Positions 25,364 to 34,540 are shown, counted from the first letter of the stretch. The stretch is 64,000 bases of DNA from Avisuccinivibrio sp964424565 (GCA_964424565.1 CAYRIZ010000001.1:33694-97693), one strand, 5' to 3'. The notes: generated from the sequence alone by a model not told the origin. Numbers and translations: made by a program.

Positions 25364-25445
25364 TGCTGCCGGCCGGGACTTGTGAAAATCACAGAGCAGA
25401 TCTAATCTAAAATTCATATTCAGCTTATACAACAGGATCAAGGCC

Positions 25446-28082
25446 TTGCAATACTTTGAGAAGTCCCGGGACGCTGCCCGGCATGTCAATATCAGTATTA
25501 TGTCAGCCGCTCTGGCCGCCGCCCTGACGGTACCGGCACATGCGGCAGTACAGGAACAATCTTCCGGGACACAGGCCGAGACCGTACTGACCAGGCCGGT
25601 GGCCGTACGCCAGACTGACGGAGATCTTTTGGCCGAACAAAGAAGGCGCACTGTCAGCGACATGTCCACCCGCATCTACTATTTGATGCAGCAGTACAGC
25701 TCACAGCGCTTCCTGCAGAACAGGCATTTGTCGGCCGCCTCCACCTTCCCGCTGCGGCTGTTTGACACCCTGGCCCGCAACCCCTGGCAGCGCGCCCCCT
25801 TCATGCCGGTGCCGGATCGCGATCTGGCCTGCTACTACGGCATTCCGCCCTACCGCACCCCGATGGAATATGATGTCAATACCACCCCGGTCAATATAGC
25901 CGCCGATTCTGTGACCGGCTCGCTGGAGCATGACATTATCTACGAGGGCAATGTGGAGCTGACCCAGGGCGACACCACCATGACGGCAGACCGCACCGCC
26001 TATGACGGCAGAAACGGCCTGCTCACTTCCTCGGGCAACATCACCTATCAGACCGGGGAATACACCATTACCTCGCAGAAGACTGTGGTCTTCGATATGA
26101 AAAGCAAGGTGACCTCCATAGAGGAGGCTCGGATTCAGCTCAACGGCTCGGTGGCCCGCGCCGAGGCTGAAGATATGGAAATAGATAATCAAAATGAGAC
26201 GGCCACCATAGGGCGGCTGTCCTTTTCCACCTGCCCGGTATCAGATGAGGTGTGGTACATCACTGCCGAGCAGATGGACATGGTCAAGGGCGAGGCCTAC
26301 GGCTCGGCCCGCCATGCCACCGTCTGGATTAAGGACGTACCGGTCTTTTATCTGCCCTATGTGACCTTCCCCATATCCAATCAGCGCAAGAGCGGTCTGC
26401 TTTATCCTGAAATCAGCATTTCCTCAGGCAGCGGTTTTGATTACGCCCAGCCTGTATATTTAAATCTGGCGCCCAATTACGACTATACCCTGACCCCGCG
26501 CTACATGAGCCGGCGCGGTGTAGCCCTGGGCAATGAATTCCGCTATATGCCCCTAGCCGGCAGCTCGGGCACCCTGAACCTGGACTTCATTCCCTATGAC
26601 AACAACTGGGATCTGGCCGGCAGCGATCACAAGCGCTGGATGATCGACTGGAAGCATCACTCCGAGTTCATGAACCGCGATCTCACCTTTGATGTGGATT
26701 TTGAGCGCGTCCGCCCCGGAGACTATGATTATCTGTCCGATCTGGGCAGCAGCGGCAGTACCAACATCACCGACGATCACCTGGTGCAGTCCCTGCGCGC
26801 CGCCTGGAACCGCCCCAGCTATGAACTGGGCATGGAAGTGCGCACCTATGAAAACCTGGTGCCCTACGAGGCCTCCATTATCAGGCCTTTCTCCATGCTG
26901 CCGCAGCTTAAGGGCTCCTATCATGAAACCTACGGCGCGGCATTGTTTGCCGTCAGCGGAGAAATCACCGAATTCGTCAGCCCTCATGAAACGGACTACA
27001 GCAGTTTTCAGACCACGCGCCTGCATGTGGAGCCTGAGATGTCCTATCAGGTCTACAACAGCCGCGGCACTTCCCTGACCGCCGGCGGCAAGCTCTTTTT
27101 AAGCCACTATGAGCAGGACAGCCTGTCCGACCTGCCGGATTACTACCGTACCGATCTGGGCTTTACCAGACTGGACAGCAGTGCCAACCGCGCCTTGTAT
27201 CTGCTGCAGCTGCGCGGCAAGACCACCCTGGAGCGGCGCGTGCTCGATCTGCGCCATACCCAGACCCTGGAGCCGGAATTTGCCTACCGCTATATTCCGT
27301 ACAAGAATCAGGATCACATAGGTCTGTATGACACCACGGACCGCATGACCGACTACTACTCCAACTTCTCCTACCGGCACTTCACCGGCTTGGATCGCAT
27401 AGCCGACGTCAATGAATTTACCTTTGGCTTTACCTCCAGACTGCTCGATCCCCACGATCGCGAACAGCTGCGCCTGTCGGTGTCGCAGACCTACAGCTTT
27501 GTGCCCACCCGCGTGACCTTAAACCCCAGCGACTCGGCCTCGCGCTACCCGCGCTCCCCGCTGTCTTTCAGCGTCAATGCCAATCCGCTGGAAGGCTGGA
27601 CTGTACACGGCTCCCTGAGCTATACCAATGAGACCAATTCCGTCTCCTCCTGGAATGCCATGACCGAGTATGTCTCCCCGCAGGGACTGAAGGGCCAGAT
27701 CAGCTACCGCTTTGCCCGGGACGGCAACCGTACCCTGGAAAACGATATAGTAAATCTCGATCAGCTCGGTCTGCTGCTGGAGCTGCCGATCACACGCAAC
27801 CTCAAATTTATCGGTGCCTTCTATCATGATCTGGAACAGCATGATGACATAGACAAGAAATTTGCCCTGCGCTATGAAGAGTGCTGCTGGGCTATAACCG
27901 GCATGATCGAGGAATACAACAAAACCGACTGGGAAGATCTGACCCGCGAGCGGGAAACCCGCTTCGGCATACAATTTGAGTTCAAGGGTCTGGGCGCCGT
28001 CAATGTCAGCGGCAACAAGGATCCGGCCTCCCTGGATACGGCGCTGCTGGATCACTTCAACCCGACTAACCTGAACAACTGA
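25446..28082 (+). CDS. lptD: LPS-assembly protein LptD
   Basis: Outer-membrane barrel that places lipopolysaccharide on the cell surface, with LptE. Signal peptide ending VPAHA (about residue 33), OstA/LptA-like beta-jellyroll near 145-260, then the barrel to residue 878. The four disulfide cysteines are present (Cys129, Cys263 and adjacent Cys813-814). About 95 residues lie between the signal peptide and the first of these, whereas it is nearly N-terminal in E. coli. A TTG start with AGGA 8 nt upstream is used because ATG 25500 would truncate the signal peptide. Followed by surA-pdxA-rsmA as in E. coli. Confidence 0.94.
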   Translation: MQYFEKSRDAARHVNISIMSAALAAALTVPAHAAVQEQSSGTQAETVLTRPVAVRQTDGDLLAEQRRRTVSDMSTRIYYLMQQYSSQRFLQNRHLSAASTFPLRLFDTLARNPWQRAPFMPVPDRDLACYYGIPPYRTPMEYDVNTTPVNIAADSVTGSLEHDIIYEGNVELTQGDTTMTADRTAYDGRNGLLTSSGNITYQTGEYTITSQKTVVFDMKSKVTSIEEARIQLNGSVARAEAEDMEIDNQNETATIGRLSFSTCPVSDEVWYITAEQMDMVKGEAYGSARHATVWIKDVPVFYLPYVTFPISNQRKSGLLYPEISISSGSGFDYAQPVYLNLAPNYDYTLTPRYMSRRGVALGNEFRYMPLAGSSGTLNLDFIPYDNNWDLAGSDHKRWMIDWKHHSEFMNRDLTFDVDFERVRPGDYDYLSDLGSSGSTNITDDHLVQSLRAAWNRPSYELGMEVRTYENLVPYEASIIRPFSMLPQLKGSYHETYGAALFAVSGEITEFVSPHETDYSSFQTTRLHVEPEMSYQVYNSRGTSLTAGGKLFLSHYEQDSLSDLPDYYRTDLGFTRLDSSANRALYLLQLRGKTTLERRVLDLRHTQTLEPEFAYRYIPYKNQDHIGLYDTTDRMTDYYSNFSYRHFTGLDRIADVNEFTFGFTSRLLDPHDREQLRLSVSQTYSFVPTRVTLNPSDSASRYPRSPLSFSVNANPLEGWTVHGSLSYTNETNSVSSWNAMTEYVSPQGLKGQISYRFARDGNRTLENDIVNLDQLGLLLELPITRNLKFIGAFYHDLEQHDDIDKKFALRYEECCWAITGMIEEYNKTDWEDLTRERETRFGIQFEFKGLGAVNVSGNKDPASLDTALLDHFNPTNLNN

Positions 28083-28110
28083 CATTCAAAGCAAAATACT
28101 CTTAACAGCT

Positions 28111-28145
28111 GCACTGCCATGCTAAAATCAGTGCTGTTGTTTTTG
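28111..28145 (+). terminator. Possible terminator after lptD
   Basis: GCACTG (28111-28116) and CAGTGC (28129-28134) pair around a 12-base loop, followed by TGTTGTTTTTG. The short stem makes it weak; it would partly separate lptD from surA. Confidence 0.4.
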
Positions 28146-28160
28146 TGTGAGGATCTGATT

Positions 28161-29495
28161 GTGAATAAATTTGCACGAAAATTAGCCGTGCTGCTGTCAT
28201 TCGTGCTGTGCACCGGCTATGCCAGCGCTGAGGAACAGACTCTCGATTCTGCTGCCGCCATTGTCAACAATGACATCATCCTGGTCAGTGAGCTCAATGA
28301 TGCCCAGAGTGAAATGGCCCGCAGCTTTGCCAGCCGCGGTATGCCGGTGGACAGCATCAGCACCCGCAAGGCTGCCCTGGAAGGCCTGATCACCCGCAGT
28401 CTGGTACTGCAGCTGGCGGAAAGACAGGGCTATGTCTTAACCGACATGCAGCTGGACAATGCCATAGCCCAGACTGCCGCCCAGCAAGGCATCAGCGAGC
28501 AGGAGCTGCTCGCCCAGTCCGCCCCCGGCATGTCCTCCGCCCAGGCCAGAGAAGTTTTCCGCAACGATTTGCTCCTCAGTGAAGTGCGCCGCGCCCGCGT
28601 GCGCTCCCGCATCAATATCTCAGACACTGAAGTGGATCTGCTGGCCTCCAATCTGCGCCACGCCGGCTCGGTGGAGCCGCAGTATCACTTAGCTCAGATC
28701 ATTGTGCCGCTGCAGGGCCGCAATCCCGCCCGCGCCAATCAGGATATGCAGGAAATACGCGCCCAGCTGCGGGAAGGCGCTGACTTCAATACCCTGGCCG
28801 CCCGCTACTCCGTAGGCTCAGTGGCCGCCCAGGCCGGAGATTTGGGCTATCTGCCCGAGACTCAGGTACCGCCTCCCTTCCTGCCGGCCATACTCAAGGC
28901 CAAGCCCGGCGATGTGCTCGGTCCCTTCAGATCTCCCTTTGGCATACATCTGCTCAAGCTCTACGATGTCTCCCACGATGCCGTGCGTCCCATCTCGCTG
29001 TATGACGCCAGCCACATCCTGCTGCAGACCTCCATCATCTTCTCCGATGATGCCGCCCGCGAGGAACTGCTGGGGATGAAAAGACAAATAGAAAACGGCA
29101 GTCTGAGTTTTGCCGAGGCCGCCCGCCGCTTCTCTGAAGATCCGGGCTCTGCCATTAACGGCGGCGATCTGGGTTATGCCACCCCCGACCGCTACGATCC
29201 TCTGTTTGCCCGCGCCATGGTGTCCTTAAAGCCAGGTCAGATTTCAGATCCCATCAAGTCAAGCTTCGGCTGGCACCTCATTTACCTCAAGGACATCAAA
29301 ATAGACCGCGATTCCGATGAGGCCTACCGTCAAAAGGCCCGCGATCTCATCTACCGCCGGATGTACCGTGAGGAATCCGCCGCCTGGGAGCGCGAACTGC
29401 GCGACAGCGCCTATATACATGTGCTGGATCAGCAGCTCCTGCAGGCCAACATAGACATGGATCAGGATGCCCTGCCCCCCGGCGGCAGCCGTTAG
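28161..29495 (+). CDS. surA: Periplasmic chaperone/peptidyl-prolyl isomerase SurA
   Basis: Escorts outer-membrane proteins to the BAM complex; LptD is a main client. Signal peptide to about residue 23 (GYASA), SurA N-terminal domain starting with DSAAAIVNNDIILVSELND, then two parvulin domains, beginning near QYHLAQIIVPL and YDASHILLQT, and a C-terminal helix. GTG 28161 with GAGGA 7 nt upstream gives 444 residues (428 in E. coli). An upstream in-frame start at 28119 would spoil the signal peptide. Confidence 0.95.
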   Translation: MNKFARKLAVLLSFVLCTGYASAEEQTLDSAAAIVNNDIILVSELNDAQSEMARSFASRGMPVDSISTRKAALEGLITRSLVLQLAERQGYVLTDMQLDNAIAQTAAQQGISEQELLAQSAPGMSSAQAREVFRNDLLLSEVRRARVRSRINISDTEVDLLASNLRHAGSVEPQYHLAQIIVPLQGRNPARANQDMQEIRAQLREGADFNTLAARYSVGSVAAQAGDLGYLPETQVPPPFLPAILKAKPGDVLGPFRSPFGIHLLKLYDVSHDAVRPISLYDASHILLQTSIIFSDDAAREELLGMKRQIENGSLSFAEAARRFSEDPGSAINGGDLGYATPDRYDPLFARAMVSLKPGQISDPIKSSFGWHLIYLKDIKIDRDSDEAYRQKARDLIYRRMYREESAAWERELRDSAYIHVLDQQLLQANIDMDQDALPPGGSR

Positions 29496-29546
29496 GCCGT
29501 CTTCAGCCTGCATGCCTGCAGCTCTGGATCTGTGGTATCAATTCGG

Positions 29547-29570
29547 CCCCGCCGGCAGGCGGGGTCTGTT
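29547..29570 (+). terminator. Hairpin after surA
   Basis: CCCCGCC (29547-29553) and GGCGGGG (29558-29564) form a perfect 7-bp stem with a GGCA loop, followed by TCTGTT. The weak T-tract suggests partial termination before pdxA. Confidence 0.45.
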
Positions 29571-29598
29571 TATTCCCTCAATTCTCAACCTTACCCAT

Positions 29599-29628
29599 GG
29601 AGGCAGTGCCTGCCGGCACTGAAAATCA
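29599..29628 (+). promoter_or_regulatory. pdxA ribosome-binding site with a hairpin in the spacer
   Basis: GGAGG (29599-29603) is 25 nt from ATG 29629. Between them CAGTGCC (29604-29610) pairs perfectly with GGCACTG (29615-29621) around TGCC. Folding leaves AAAATCA (7 nt) between Shine-Dalgarno and start. No other Shine-Dalgarno precedes this ATG. Confidence 0.65.
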
Positions 29629-30642
29629 ATGCAGCAGGTAAAACGCATTGCTGTCACCCCCGGAGAACCGGCCGGCATCGGCCCCGAGCTGATGTATCAC
29701 CTGGCCGTACGCTCCTTCAGGCATGAACTGGTCATCATAGCCGATCCCGACCTCATAGCCGCCAGAATGCGGATCTTCCCGCAGGGCGGGGACATCAAAA
29801 TCAGGATCTGTGACCCGGCCGCCCCGGCACAGTCTTCGGCTACCGGCTGTCTTTGTGTATTGCCGGTACCGCTGGGTGCCCCTGCCACTCCCGGAGTGCT
29901 GAATGTGCAGAACGCGCCTTATGTGCTCTCCTGCCTGGATCGGGCCCATGAGGGGCTGCTGCGCGGCGAGTTTGCCGCCCTGGTGACCGGGCCGGTCAGC
30001 AAGAGCATCATAGACGGCAGCGGACTGAAATTCACCGGCCACACCGAGTATCTGCAGCAGAAATGCGGCGTCAGCCGGGTGGTAATGCTGCTGGGCTGCC
30101 CCACCCTCAAGGTAGCCCTGGCCACCACGCATCTGCCCCTAAAGGAGGTCAGCGCCGCCATCACCCCGCAGCTGCTCACCGAGGTCATAACCATACTGCA
30201 TCACGATCTGCAGAGCAAATTCGGCATAGCCAAACCCAAAATCTTTATAGCCGGGCTCAATCCTCATGCCGGCGAGGACGGCCACCTGGGCCATGAAGAG
30301 CAGGAAGTGATCATCCCGGTCATAGAGAGACTGCAGCAGCAGGGACTGGATCTGATCGGCCCCCTGCCGGCCGACACCATGTTCACGCCGCAGTATCTGG
30401 CCGAGGCAGATGCCTTTTTGACCATGTATCACGATCAGGGACTGCCGGTGCTCAAATACGCCGGTTTTGATCAGGGCTACAATACCACCCTGGGTCTGCC
30501 CTATATCCGCACTTCAGTAGATCACGGCACCGCCCTGGCCCTGGCCGGCCAGGGCACGGCCGATCCCGGCTCCCTGTTCTCAGCCGTGGAGCTGGCCGCC
30601 GAGATGATCGAAAGTGCCGTCAACCTTCAGGAGGAAAAGTAA
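29629..30642 (+). CDS. pdxA: 4-hydroxythreonine-4-phosphate dehydrogenase
   Basis: Pyridoxal-phosphate synthesis enzyme, NAD-dependent and divalent-metal-dependent. 337 residues (329 in E. coli); the start KRIAVTPGEPAGIGPEL, metal-site segments FTGHTEYLQ and LNPHAGEDGHLG, and MYHDQGLPVLK are intact. Position between surA and rsmA is as in E. coli. rsmA begins 1 bp after the stop with AGGAGG at the pdxA 3' end. The unusual hairpin-spaced ribosome-binding site is described separately. Confidence 0.96.
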   Translation: MQQVKRIAVTPGEPAGIGPELMYHLAVRSFRHELVIIADPDLIAARMRIFPQGGDIKIRICDPAAPAQSSATGCLCVLPVPLGAPATPGVLNVQNAPYVLSCLDRAHEGLLRGEFAALVTGPVSKSIIDGSGLKFTGHTEYLQQKCGVSRVVMLLGCPTLKVALATTHLPLKEVSAAITPQLLTEVITILHHDLQSKFGIAKPKIFIAGLNPHAGEDGHLGHEEQEVIIPVIERLQQQGLDLIGPLPADTMFTPQYLAEADAFLTMYHDQGLPVLKYAGFDQGYNTTLGLPYIRTSVDHGTALALAGQGTADPGSLFSAVELAAEMIESAVNLQEEK

Positions 30643-30643
30643 C

Positions 30644-31462
30644 ATGGCCCTGCCCCCTCCCCATTTGAAAGCCCGCAAGCGTTTCGGGCAGAACTTTCTG
30701 GTAGATGACAGCGTCATCAGCGCCATAGTCAATGCCATCAATCCCAAACCAGGGCAGTATCTGGTGGAAATAGGTCCGGGACACGCCGCCCTGACCCGCC
30801 CGGTGCTGGAGCGGGCCGGTGCCCTGACGGCCGTGGAGCTGGACCGCGATCTGGTGGAAATACTGCAGCACGATCCCTTCTTAAAGGGCCTGACCTTAAT
30901 AGCCGGCGATGCCATGAAGCTGGACTACAGCGCCCTGCCCGGAGCTGCTGAAGGCAAACTGCGCGTCTTCGGCAACCTGCCCTACAACATCACCTCCCCG
31001 CTCATCTTCCATCTGCTCGGTCAGACCGGCATACAGGACATGCACTTTATGCTGCAGAAGGAAGTGGTGGAGCGCCTGGCCGCCGGTCCCCACAGCAAGG
31101 ACTACGGCCGCCTGACCGTGATGGCCCAGTATCTGGCCGAGGTGATCCCGGTGCTGGAAGTGCCGCCGCGCGCCTTCAGGCCGGCCCCCAAGGTCACCTC
31201 AGCCGTAGTCAGGCTGCTGCCCAAAGCCCTGACCCCACAAGAGCGCGCCCTCACCCCTTATTTAAATCAGGTGGCCACCGCCGCCTTTGGGGCGCGGCGC
31301 AAGACCCTGCGCAATGCCTTAGGCAAATTGTTTGCCGGCCTGCTCGATGACCTGCCCTGCGATCTTAGTCTGCGCGCCGAGGATCTGCCCCTGGCCTCTT
31401 ATGTGGAGCTGGCAGAGTTTCTGCAGCAGCATCAGCCGCAGCCCGAACCCCAGGAGGAATGA
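30644..31462 (+). CDS. rsmA: 16S rRNA m6,2A1518/1519 dimethyltransferase (KsgA)
   Basis: Dimethylates two adjacent adenines near the 3' end of 16S rRNA. 272 residues; family start ARKRFGQNFLVDDSVI, SAM-binding VEIGPGHAALT and catalytic NLPYNIT are present. ATG 30644 has AGGAGG upstream and is preferred over the frame's earlier ATG inside pdxA. Overlaps rsmC by the TGATG junction. Confidence 0.97.
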   Translation: MALPPPHLKARKRFGQNFLVDDSVISAIVNAINPKPGQYLVEIGPGHAALTRPVLERAGALTAVELDRDLVEILQHDPFLKGLTLIAGDAMKLDYSALPGAAEGKLRVFGNLPYNITSPLIFHLLGQTGIQDMHFMLQKEVVERLAAGPHSKDYGRLTVMAQYLAEVIPVLEVPPRAFRPAPKVTSAVVRLLPKALTPQERALTPYLNQVATAAFGARRKTLRNALGKLFAGLLDDLPCDLSLRAEDLPLASYVELAEFLQQHQPQPEPQEE

Positions 31463-32688
31463 TGTCTGAGTTTTCTACCCCCGTGCTGGAACTGCTGGCC
31501 CGCTCCAAGGACACCTTTGCCGGCCGCACCGCCGTATTTGCCGGCAGTATTACCGATCCTGCCGTGCTGCATCTGGCCAAGCTCTGCAGCCGGGCCGTGG
31601 TACTGTGCGACGATTACACCGCCGCCTGCGGCATGGCCGCCCTGCTGGGACAGGAACTGCCGCCGCGGCTTAATGCCTCAGTCACCTTAAACCACATCAC
31701 GGTGATCTATACCGCCCCGCAGCTGTTCGAGCCGCCGCAGTGCGATCTGTTCTGCCTGCTGCTGCACAAATCCAAGCCGGTCAATCAGTATCTGCTGGCT
31801 GCCGTCACCCGTGAGCTGATCCCCGACGGGCTTATTCTGGCCGCCGGAGCCAATGATGCCGGAGGGCGCAGTGCCGACAGCTATTTGGAAAGCCACGGCA
31901 TGCTCTACAAAAAGGACAGCGCCCGCAAATGCACGCTGTGGCAGCTGCATTTCAACAAACACCTGCCCTTTGCATATCCGCCGCAGAGTTTGGTGTTGAG
32001 CGATGAGCAGCGCCGGCGCTGCAGTGCTGAGCTGGGTGAAATCTATGCCGGGCACAATTGTGATGCCGCAGGCAAACCTTATCTGAGCCTGCAGCAGGAG
32101 CCGGGTGCCCTGCTGCCGCAGCTCAAACTCAACCTGCAGGGACACTGTCTGCCGCTGTGGCAGGATGTGAATGTCTTCAGTCCCGGCCGGCTGGATGAGG
32201 GCACGGCACAGCTCATTTCCTGTCTGCCTGATTTTGCCCGCAGCCCGGCTTTGGATCTGTGCTGCGGCTGCGGCGTGGTGGGACTGACGCTCTGCGCCAT
32301 GGGCATCAGGACGGCCTTCTGCGATCTCTCGGCGGCAGCGCTGTTTTTGACCGAGCTCAACTTAAGCGCCTGCGGTCTGCGGGAGTTTTCCCTGGGAGTT
32401 CGGGCCTCCAATATGCTCTCCGATCTCCCCGCCGGGGACGGCTTTGGGCTGATTGCCGTCAATCCTCCCTTCCATCAGGGAGTAAACCGCCTGCACACCC
32501 CGGCCCGCAGTTTGTTTGCCGAGGTGAAAAATTATCTGCAGCCTGGCGGCTGCCTGCTCTGCGTGGGCAATGCCTTTTTGGGCTATGACCGCCTGCTGCC
32601 GCTGCATCTGCCTGAAGTCCGCGTGGCCGCCCGCAGCAGCCGCTTTGTCACCACGGCCGCCTCCGTCTCTCCACTGCCCGGGGCCTGA
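31462..32688 (+). CDS. rsmC: 16S rRNA m2G1207 methyltransferase, RsmC-like
   Basis: Two-domain class I methyltransferase: a degenerate N-terminal half and a C-terminal catalytic half with LDLCCGCGVVGLTL (SAM site) and the guanine N2-methylase motif NPPFHQG. RsmC and RlmG share this layout; about 408 residues is longer than E. coli RsmC (343) and near RlmG (378), so RlmG remains possible. ATG 31462 is 4 nt from AGGAGG; ATG 31459 is nearly too close. Downstream, perfect arms GCCGCCTGC/GCAGGCGGC sit at 32752-32778. Confidence 0.8.
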   Translation: MSEFSTPVLELLARSKDTFAGRTAVFAGSITDPAVLHLAKLCSRAVVLCDDYTAACGMAALLGQELPPRLNASVTLNHITVIYTAPQLFEPPQCDLFCLLLHKSKPVNQYLLAAVTRELIPDGLILAAGANDAGGRSADSYLESHGMLYKKDSARKCTLWQLHFNKHLPFAYPPQSLVLSDEQRRRCSAELGEIYAGHNCDAAGKPYLSLQQEPGALLPQLKLNLQGHCLPLWQDVNVFSPGRLDEGTAQLISCLPDFARSPALDLCCGCGVVGLTLCAMGIRTAFCDLSAAALFLTELNLSACGLREFSLGVRASNMLSDLPAGDGFGLIAVNPPFHQGVNRLHTPARSLFAEVKNYLQPGGCLLCVGNAFLGYDRLLPLHLPEVRVAARSSRFVTTAASVSPLPGA

Positions 32689-32751
32689 AACGGAGAATAT
32701 TGACTTTTAGCGGCCAAAAAAGGCCGTAAAACCGGTTTTTATAAACTTTAT

Positions 32752-32778
32752 GCCGCCTGCTGCTGCGCCGCAGGCGGC
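32752..32778 (+). terminator. Strong hairpin after rsmC
   Basis: GCCGCCTGC (32752-32760) and GCAGGCGGC (32770-32778) are perfect 9-bp arms. No T-run follows, so termination is not assured; a smaller CGGCC-AAAAAA-GGCCG hairpin lies upstream (32710-32725). Confidence 0.4.
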
Positions 32779-32827
32779 GTGGGCTGTTATCATTTATCTC
32801 TAATCTTTTTAGTTCTGCTCCACTCCC

Positions 32828-32848
32828 AAAAGAGGGCCTCTTTTCATG
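32828..32848 (+). promoter_or_regulatory. Hairpin enclosing the pncB ribosome-binding site
   Basis: AAAAGAG (32828-32834) and CTCTTTT (32838-32844) are perfect arms around GGC. The Shine-Dalgarno GAGGG (32832-32836) is in the arm and loop, and ATG 32846 begins one base after the hairpin. Folding would hide the site; as DNA it is also a 17-bp near-palindrome that a repressor could bind. Confidence 0.5.
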
Positions 32849-34303
32849 ACGCAGTTTGACAAACGCAACATCTCCATGCTGATTGACCTTTATGAGATCA
32901 TGATGGCCAACGGCTATTTCGTAAATCAGGAAGCGGAAACGGAAGTCATCTTTGACGTTTTCTACCGCAAAAACCCCGATGGTGCCGGTTTTGCCATATT
33001 CGCAGGACTGGAGCAGGTACTGGAGTATCTGGAAAATCTGCACTTTGATGCAGATGACATAGCCTATCTGCGCTCGCTGCACCTCTTTGATGAAAAGTTT
33101 CTGCAGGTCCTGGCCAATTACCACTTCCGGGGTACCGTGCGCTCCATACCCGAGGGTACCATTATGTACCCCTACGAGCCGGTCATGAGCATCTGCGCCC
33201 CGCTGCTCGATGCCCAGATCATAGAAACGGCCGTGCTCACCCAGATCAATCATCAGTCCCTGATTGCCACCAAGACGCAGCGCATAGTCAATGCCGCCCA
33301 GGGCCGTCCGGTGGCCGACTTCGGCGCCCGCCGGGCCCACAATGTGGACAGCGCCGTCTATGGCGCCAGAGCCAGCTTTATAGGCGGTGCTTCCGGTACT
33401 GCCACCCTGCTGGCCGGCCAGATGTTCGATATTCCGGTCAGCGGCACCATGGCCCACAGCTTTGTGATGTTCCACAAGGATGAATTTACCGCCTTCAAGC
33501 TGTTCGCCGAGCTCTATCCCGAGCGCTCAGTAATGCTGGTGGACACCTACGATGTGCTCAAATCAGGCATTCCCAATGCCATACGCGTGGCCCATGAAGT
33601 ACTGGAGCCCAAGGGACACCGCCTCAAGGGCATACGCATAGATTCAGGCGATTTGGCCTACCTCTCCAAGGAAGCGCGGCGCATGCTCAATGCCGCCGGC
33701 CTGCAGGACTGCCAGGTGGTGGCCTCCAACAGCCTGGATGAGTACACCATACGCTCCCTGCTCGATCAGGGCGGCACTATAGATTCCTTTGGTGTGGGCG
33801 AGAGACTGATCACCGCCAAGAGCGATCCTGTGTTCGGCGCCGTCTACAAGCTGGCGGCCATCAAGCAGGACGGCAAATGGATCCCCAAAATCAAGATTTC
33901 CGAGAATGCCGAAAAGATCACCAACCCCGGCGAAAAGAGACTGTGGCGCATCTACAATGACACCGGTCATGCCGTAGCCGATCTCATCACCCTGGCATAT
34001 GAAGAGCCCGATTTCTCCCAGCCTTATGCCTATATAGATCCGCGCCGGCCCTGGAAGCGCTCCTCCTTTAAGGGCTGCACCGGCAAACAGCTGCTGGAAG
34101 TGGTGCTGCAGGACGGCAAACGCACTCAGCCGCCGCGCAGCCTCAGGGAGATCCGCGACTATGTCCGCCATCAGCTGGATCATGAGATCTGGAAGGAAGA
34201 GCAGCGCTTTGAAAACCCGCATCATCACTTCCTGGACATGAGCCCGGCCTACTACAACATGAAGATGAAACTGCTGGCCGACGCCCAGAATTTTGACAAT
34301 TAA
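32846..34303 (+). CDS. pncB: Nicotinate phosphoribosyltransferase
   Basis: Joins nicotinate to PRPP to salvage NAD. 485 residues, the length of the type common in Firmicutes rather than E. coli PncB (400). It starts RNISMLIDLYEIMMANGYF and has ADFGARRAHNVDSAVYGARA, the SGTMAHSFVMFH segment, RIDSGDLAYLSKEARRML and VGERLITAKSDPVFGAVYKL, all typical of that group. It is a monocistronic gene with a terminator at 34331. The start region forms a hairpin, suggesting translational control. Confidence 0.94.
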   Translation: MTQFDKRNISMLIDLYEIMMANGYFVNQEAETEVIFDVFYRKNPDGAGFAIFAGLEQVLEYLENLHFDADDIAYLRSLHLFDEKFLQVLANYHFRGTVRSIPEGTIMYPYEPVMSICAPLLDAQIIETAVLTQINHQSLIATKTQRIVNAAQGRPVADFGARRAHNVDSAVYGARASFIGGASGTATLLAGQMFDIPVSGTMAHSFVMFHKDEFTAFKLFAELYPERSVMLVDTYDVLKSGIPNAIRVAHEVLEPKGHRLKGIRIDSGDLAYLSKEARRMLNAAGLQDCQVVASNSLDEYTIRSLLDQGGTIDSFGVGERLITAKSDPVFGAVYKLAAIKQDGKWIPKIKISENAEKITNPGEKRLWRIYNDTGHAVADLITLAYEEPDFSQPYAYIDPRRPWKRSSFKGCTGKQLLEVVLQDGKRTQPPRSLREIRDYVRHQLDHEIWKEEQRFENPHHHFLDMSPAYYNMKMKLLADAQNFDN

Positions 34304-34330
34304 TGCTCCCGGCTGCGGCAGAGAAAACCC

Positions 34331-34362
34331 AGCCTGCTGCCGCAGTTGCGGGCTGCTTTTTT
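34331..34362 (+). terminator. pncB terminator
   Basis: AGCCTGC (34331-34337) pairs with GCGGGCT (34348-34354, one G-T) followed by GC and six T. An alternative stem CTGCGGCAG/CTGCCGCAG (34313-34345) overlaps it, so the two are mutually exclusive. Confidence 0.65.
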
Positions 34363-34540
34363 CTCCTGCGGTCTGTTCCCGCACCACGTGCATTTTTTGT
34401 CTTTCTGACTGCCAAACTGCAAACCAAATCAAGAAATTTACATGCAAAATAGATTAGACTTGCAGGGCAGGATTGTTTTGCAGTGAAAAACATAAAGAAA
34501 AACTTTTTCAGAACAAAAAACCACAAGAGGAACAACATCT

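Noticed and set aside
25381..25393. TGTGAAAATCACA upstream of lptD as a CRP site
   Set aside because: Half-sites are separated by 3 bp instead of the required 6.
34391..34410. GCAC-CAC-GTGC followed by ATTTTTT as a second terminator after pncB
   Set aside because: Only a 4-bp stem; the better terminator lies just upstream.
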